DNA of 8,801 bases from Betaproteobacteria bacterium. Lineage in GTDB: Bacteria; Pseudomonadota; Gammaproteobacteria; Burkholderiales; SG8-39. Positions 5,847 to 8,801 of this stretch are shown here, piece by piece. The stretch covers positions 1-8,801 of the forward strand of contig VBCP01000314.1 in NCBI GenBank assembly GCA_005888925.1, written 5' to 3'. A program made the translations under genes and the position numbers. Position 1 is the first letter of the stretch. The number at the start of each line of letters is the position of its first letter. The notes under the pieces were generated by a model that did not search any database, was not told the origin of the DNA, and worked only from the letters and a program-made list of their open reading frames with translations.

Positions 5847-8767
5847 TAGTTGCGGACCTGCGGCTCCTTCACGGTCCCGCCGAGGAGGAGGGTCGCACTG
5901 AGCGTGCGCGCCGCGGTCCTGACGTCGGCCACGATGCGTCCGGAGAGCGCGCCGCTCTCGGAGATGTCGGCGCTCGCGCCGGCGTTGAGGGCACCCGCGC
6001 CGATGGTGACGTTGCGCAGCGAGACTGCGCCGCGGTTGTAGCTGCCCTGGCCGTTCATCTCGACGAACTGCGTGCTGCCGGCGAACTGCTTGCCGCCGCT
6101 CTGGATCGCGCGCGCGAGATCGAAGCTGCCGAGCGTGCCCTTGCTGACGGTGAAATTGCCGTCGATGCGGCCCGCCGCGACCAGCGTTCCCGGGTCCGGC
6201 GCGCTCATCGAGAACCTGCCCGTGCCCTCGGCGCTGCCCGAGGAGAGCAGCGCCGGCGCGAACACCGCGGCATTGATATTGCGCGCCGTCACCACGCCGT
6301 CGACCATCCAGTTGCCGCCCCAGCGCACGTTCGCCGTGCCGGTCATGGCGCCGCCCAGGATCGAGCCGCCCCACTCGGCGATGGTCATGCCGCGCGGCGT
6401 GGCGTTGCCCTTCATGGCGAAGTTGCTGAGCGTGACCTGCGGCGCGATCGGCAGCGTGAAGCCCGCTGCCGTGAGCTCGAAGATCACGCCGTCATCCCGC
6501 GGCGTGATCTTCGCGACCAGCGCGTCGGGGCCGCGCACCGTGGCGCTCTTCATGCCGCCCTTCGCGTCGAGCGCGATATCGGCTTGCAGGCTCTTCGGCA
6601 GCGTCGCCGGCCCGGGCACCTCGAGACTTTTCACCACGATGCGCTCGACGGTGAAGCTGTCGCTCTTCACGGTGGCGAACAGCGCGTCGCCGATCGCCTG
6701 CTGCGGCAGGCTGAAGCCGTCGAGCTCGATCCTGCTGAACTCCTTCTTGTCGCCGAACAACGAGCCCGGCGACAGGTGGCCGGTGACGTGCGCGATCTTC
6801 GCGTCGCCCACCCTGACATCGGCAAAGCGCACCTGCAATCCGGTCAACAGCCACAGGTTGGCCGAGCCGATCTTGACCGGCCGGCCGAACGCCTCGGTCG
6901 CGACGCGCTCGTAGTCGGCAGTGTCGAGCGGCACGACATGGGCGACGCCGATCGCGACCGCGAGGAGCAGGCCAAACATGACCGCCGCCGTCTTGCCCCA
7001 TTTGCCCGGCCGGCGCACTCTCGGCAGCGCCTCGGCTGCGACCGGCTTCTTCTTTTTCTTCTCCGGCTTCTCCGCCTTCTCCTTCGGCTTGCCCTTCGCC
7101 ACCGCGGCCTGCTCGCGCTTGACCTCGTCCATGTCGAGGTCGTCGTCGCTCACCGGGATGTCCTCCTCGGCGGCCTTGGGCGCGACCTTCTTGCCCTCCT
7201 TCGCCATCGCGGCGGCGGTCGCGGCCTCGGCCTTGCGCCGGATCTCGTCGGCCTCGCGCTTGCGGCGCTCCTCTTCCTGGGCGTGGCGCTGCTCTTCCTC
7301 TTCCTTGCGGCGCGCCTCTTCTTCCTTGCGGCGCTGCTCCTCTTCCTCGCGCCGGCGCTGCTCGGCCTCCGCCTTCGCCAGGCGCTCGGCCTCCTCGCGC
7401 GCGCGCCGCTCGGCTTCCGCCTTCGCCTTGCGCTCGGCTTCTTCCTTGGCCTTGCTCTCTTCCTCGTCCTTGTTGGTGAAGCTGTCGAGGTCGGCGAGCA
7501 GCGAGTCGGCGAAGCTGTCTTTCTTGGCCTCGACCTTTGGTGCGGGTGCTTTAGCTGCGGGTTTCGGCGCCGCGGCTTGGGCTGCCTCTTCCTCGTCGCG
7601 CTGCTTGCGTTTGGCGGCCCGCGCCGCTTCGCGCTCCGCCTCTTCCTGCTGCTCGCGCGCCGCCTCCTCTTCCTCGCGCTGCTTCTTTTTCGCGGCGCGC
7701 TCGGCTTCTTCCTGCTCCTCGCGCTGCTTGCGCTTGGCGCTGCGCTCTTCCTCGACCTTGCGCTCATCCTCGTCGCGCTGTTTGCGGCGCGCCTCGGCCT
7801 CTTCTTCCTCGCGCTTGCGGCGGGTGGCGCGTTCTTCCTCCTCTTTCTTGCGCTCGGCCTCGAGACGCTTGCGCTCCTCTTCCAGTTCCTTGCGCGCGCG
7901 CTCGGCCTCTTCCCTGGCCTTGCGCTCGGCTTCCTCGCGCGCCTTGCGCTCCTGCTCGTGGCGCTGTTTAAGTTCTTCCTGTTCGCGCCGCGCCTTTTCC
8001 TCGCCTTCCTTGCGCGCGCGCTCGCCTTCTTCTTTCGCCTTGCGCTCGGTCTGCTCGCGCGCCTTGCGCTCGGCTTCGAGCTTGACCTTGGCTTCCTGCT
8101 CGACCTTGAGCTTGGCTTCAGCCGCCTTTAGCGCCGCCGCGTCCGTCTTGGCCTTGGCCTCGGCTTCTTCCTTTTGCTTCTGCTCGGCTTCGGCGCGGAG
8201 CTTCGCCTCCATCTCCGCGCGCGTCTTCGCCTCGGCTTCCTTTTTCAGGCGGTCGCGCTCGGCTTGCGCCTTGGCTTCCGCCTCCTCGCGTGCCTTGTTC
8301 AGCGCGGAGGTCTGCGCCGGCGGCGGCGATGCGGGTTTGGAAGGCGTGCCGAGCGAGCTGAAGTCGAGCGCTTGCGGCGCCGCGGGCTTGGACGGTGGCG
8401 TCGCGGGCTTGGGGGCCGCCGAGAACGAGCTGAAGTCGAGATCGCCGCCGCTGGACTCGGCGGGTGCCTTCGCCCCGGGCTTGGCCGCCGGCTTGGGCGC
8501 AGCCGCCGCCGGTCTGGGCGCCGCTGCGGGCGCGGCCGCGGCACCGGCCGAGACTTCGCGGATGAAGCCGTTCTTGTCGAGCTGCCCGACCAGCGTCTGG
8601 AAGGCAGCGTCGAAAGTCTTGCCGACCTTCTGCGCCACGTCGGCGAGGGTCGCGCGCCCGTCGATCGCCGAGAGCACTGCGCGGTCCGGCCGCGTGAGCA
8701 GGCTCGTCTTTCCGGCGGCCTCCTGCACTCCCTTGCCCGACTTCGAGTAGATTGCGGTCGGATTCAT
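5846..8767 (-). CDS. AsmA-like inner-membrane protein with coiled-coil arm
   Basis: This is a 973-residue protein from the ATG at 8767-8765. Residues 1-72 form a compact domain (SKSGKGVQEAAGKTSLL, then DRAVLSAIDGRATLADVAQKVG, QLDKNGFIREV) whose helix pattern suggests a winged-helix or docking fold. Residues 73-155 are an Ala/Pro/Lys linker with two copies of LDFSS. Residues 156-395 and 434-520 are highly charged Glu/Lys/Arg/Ala coiled coil, split by a segment containing DSFADSLLADLDSF. An acidic patch (SDDDLDMDE, 540-548) and a basic run (KKKKK, 570-574) precede one membrane helix (about 593-613). Residues 614-973 are AsmA-like: DTADYERVATEAFGRPVKIG followed by many short beta strands and the ending LLLGGTVKEPQVRN. 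The basic flank (RRPGKWGK) predicts the arm in the cytoplasm and the AsmA-like part in the periplasm. AsmA-type proteins act in envelope lipid traffic; the role of this fusion is unknown. Its stop overlaps the purL start by one base. Confidence 0.85.
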   Translation of the reverse strand: MNPTAIYSKSGKGVQEAAGKTSLLTRPDRAVLSAIDGRATLADVAQKVGKTFDAAFQTLVGQLDKNGFIREVSAGAAAAPAAAPRPAAAAPKPAAKPGAKAPAESSGGDLDFSSFSAAPKPATPPSKPAAPQALDFSSLGTPSKPASPPPAQTSALNKAREEAEAKAQAERDRLKKEAEAKTRAEMEAKLRAEAEQKQKEEAEAKAKTDAAALKAAEAKLKVEQEAKVKLEAERKAREQTERKAKEEGERARKEGEEKARREQEELKQRHEQERKAREEAERKAREEAERARKELEEERKRLEAERKKEEEERATRRKREEEEAEARRKQRDEDERKVEEERSAKRKQREEQEEAERAAKKKQREEEEAAREQQEEAEREAARAAKRKQRDEEEAAQAAAPKPAAKAPAPKVEAKKDSFADSLLADLDSFTNKDEEESKAKEEAERKAKAEAERRAREEAERLAKAEAEQRRREEEEQRRKEEEARRKEEEEQRHAQEEERRKREADEIRRKAEAATAAAMAKEGKKVAPKAAEEDIPVSDDDLDMDEVKREQAAVAKGKPKEKAEKPEKKKKKPVAAEALPRVRRPGKWGKTAAVMFGLLLAVAIGVAHVVPLDTADYERVATEAFGRPVKIGSANLWLLTGLQVRFADVRVGDAKIAHVTGHLSPGSLFGDKKEFSRIELDGFSLPQQAIGDALFATVKSDSFTVERIVVKSLEVPGPATLPKSLQADIALDAKGGMKSATVRGPDALVAKITPRDDGVIFELTAAGFTLPIAPQVTLSNFAMKGNATPRGMTIAEWGGSILGGAMTGTANVRWGGNWMVDGVVTARNINAAVFAPALLSSGSAEGTGRFSMSAPDPGTLVAAGRIDGNFTVSKGTLGSFDLARAIQSGGKQFAGSTQFVEMNGQGSYNRGAVSLRNVTIGAGALNAGASADISESGALSGRIVADVRTAARTLSATLLLGGTVKEPQVRN
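7208..8302 (-). repeat. Degenerate coding repeat of the charged coiled coil
   Basis: Two runs of Glu/Lys/Arg/Ala codons (about 7583-8302 and 7208-7468) are made of variants of REEAERKA and RRKEEEE. At the DNA level, variants of GCGCTCGGCTTCCTCGCG recur on the plus strand. The runs are separated by a non-repetitive stretch carrying the alanine/proline-rich hinge and DSFADSLLADLDSF. Such low-complexity coding DNA can gain or lose units by slippage, and it produces long open frames on the opposite strand that are not genes. Confidence 0.75.
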
Positions 8768-8779
8768 TTCTTGCGGCCT

Positions 8780-8785
8780 ATTATA
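8780..8785 (-). promoter_or_regulatory. Possible -10 box TATAAT before the AsmA-like gene
   Basis: On the minus strand a perfect TATAAT lies within CTAATATAATAGG, 12 bases before the ATG, in an AT-rich patch that stands out from the GC-rich surroundings. Transcription would start very near the ATG, giving an almost leaderless message; the purine stretch GCAAGAA before the ATG is a weak ribosome site. The matching -35 box would fall beyond the right edge, so the promoter cannot be confirmed. Confidence 0.3.
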
Positions 8786-8801
8786 TTAGTGAGGGGGGCC
8801 G

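Noticed and set aside
2314..5901. Very long plus-strand open frame (1,195 codons) opposite purL
   Set aside because: It mirrors the codon pattern of the well-supported purL on the minus strand. High GC at third positions removes stops on the opposite strand, and the product is an Arg/Ala/Gly/His-rich string without domains.
5517..6374. Minus-strand 285-codon frame spanning the AsmA-purL junction
   Set aside because: Most of it is out of frame with both real genes and Arg/Ala-rich. Only its eight codons from the GTG at 5846 matter, as the displaced start of purL.
5840..8750. Long plus-strand open frames opposite the AsmA-like gene
   Set aside because: They are complements of the Glu/Lys/Arg coiled-coil codons. 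The products are Leu/Phe- or Ser/Arg-only low-complexity strings, so the apparent multi-helix membrane protein is an artefact.

Overview
The window looks like chromosomal DNA of a GC-rich betaproteobacterium. The basis is the sequence style of the two long genes, a PurL of the long, single-chain proteobacterial type and an AsmA-like envelope protein. No rRNA or marker gene fixes the taxon. All credible genes lie on the minus strand, so transcription runs from high to low coordinates.

Right part (about 2038-8767), housekeeping and envelope. A 973-residue protein (5846-8767) combines a small N-terminal domain, a long charged coiled-coil arm, one membrane helix and an AsmA-like periplasmic domain. 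It is followed with a one-base overlap (TAGTG) by purL, the phosphoribosylformylglycinamidine synthase gene. The body of purL is intact, including the glutaminase triad. Its first codons are broken: a GTG start and eight PurL-like codons sit in one frame, the rest of the protein is in another, and about 20 expected residues between them are missing.

Linker (1897-2037). About 140 bases without a gene hold three 25-bp tandem repeats beginning TTAGTTGAC, a perfect GGGGTC-T-GACCCC palindrome and a second 6-bp hairpin.

Left part (1-1896), an integron gene-cassette array. Three complete cassettes and the start of a fourth are separated by three recognisable attC sites of 63-66 bp. For each complete cassette, the first bases match the reverse complement of the R'' arm of its own attC, as expected of elements that integrated as circles. 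The cargo is two small polytopic membrane proteins, one exported protein, and a partial gene starting with a signal peptide. None is recognised. Two cargo genes end inside their attC. Base composition is visibly lower in GC than purL (hand count: 30 of 60 bases at 481-540, 47 of 60 at 4981-5040). No integron integrase is present, and there is no room for one between the head of the array and purL. The array is therefore best described as a CALIN-type cluster (attC sites without an integrase), unless an integrase lies beyond the left edge.
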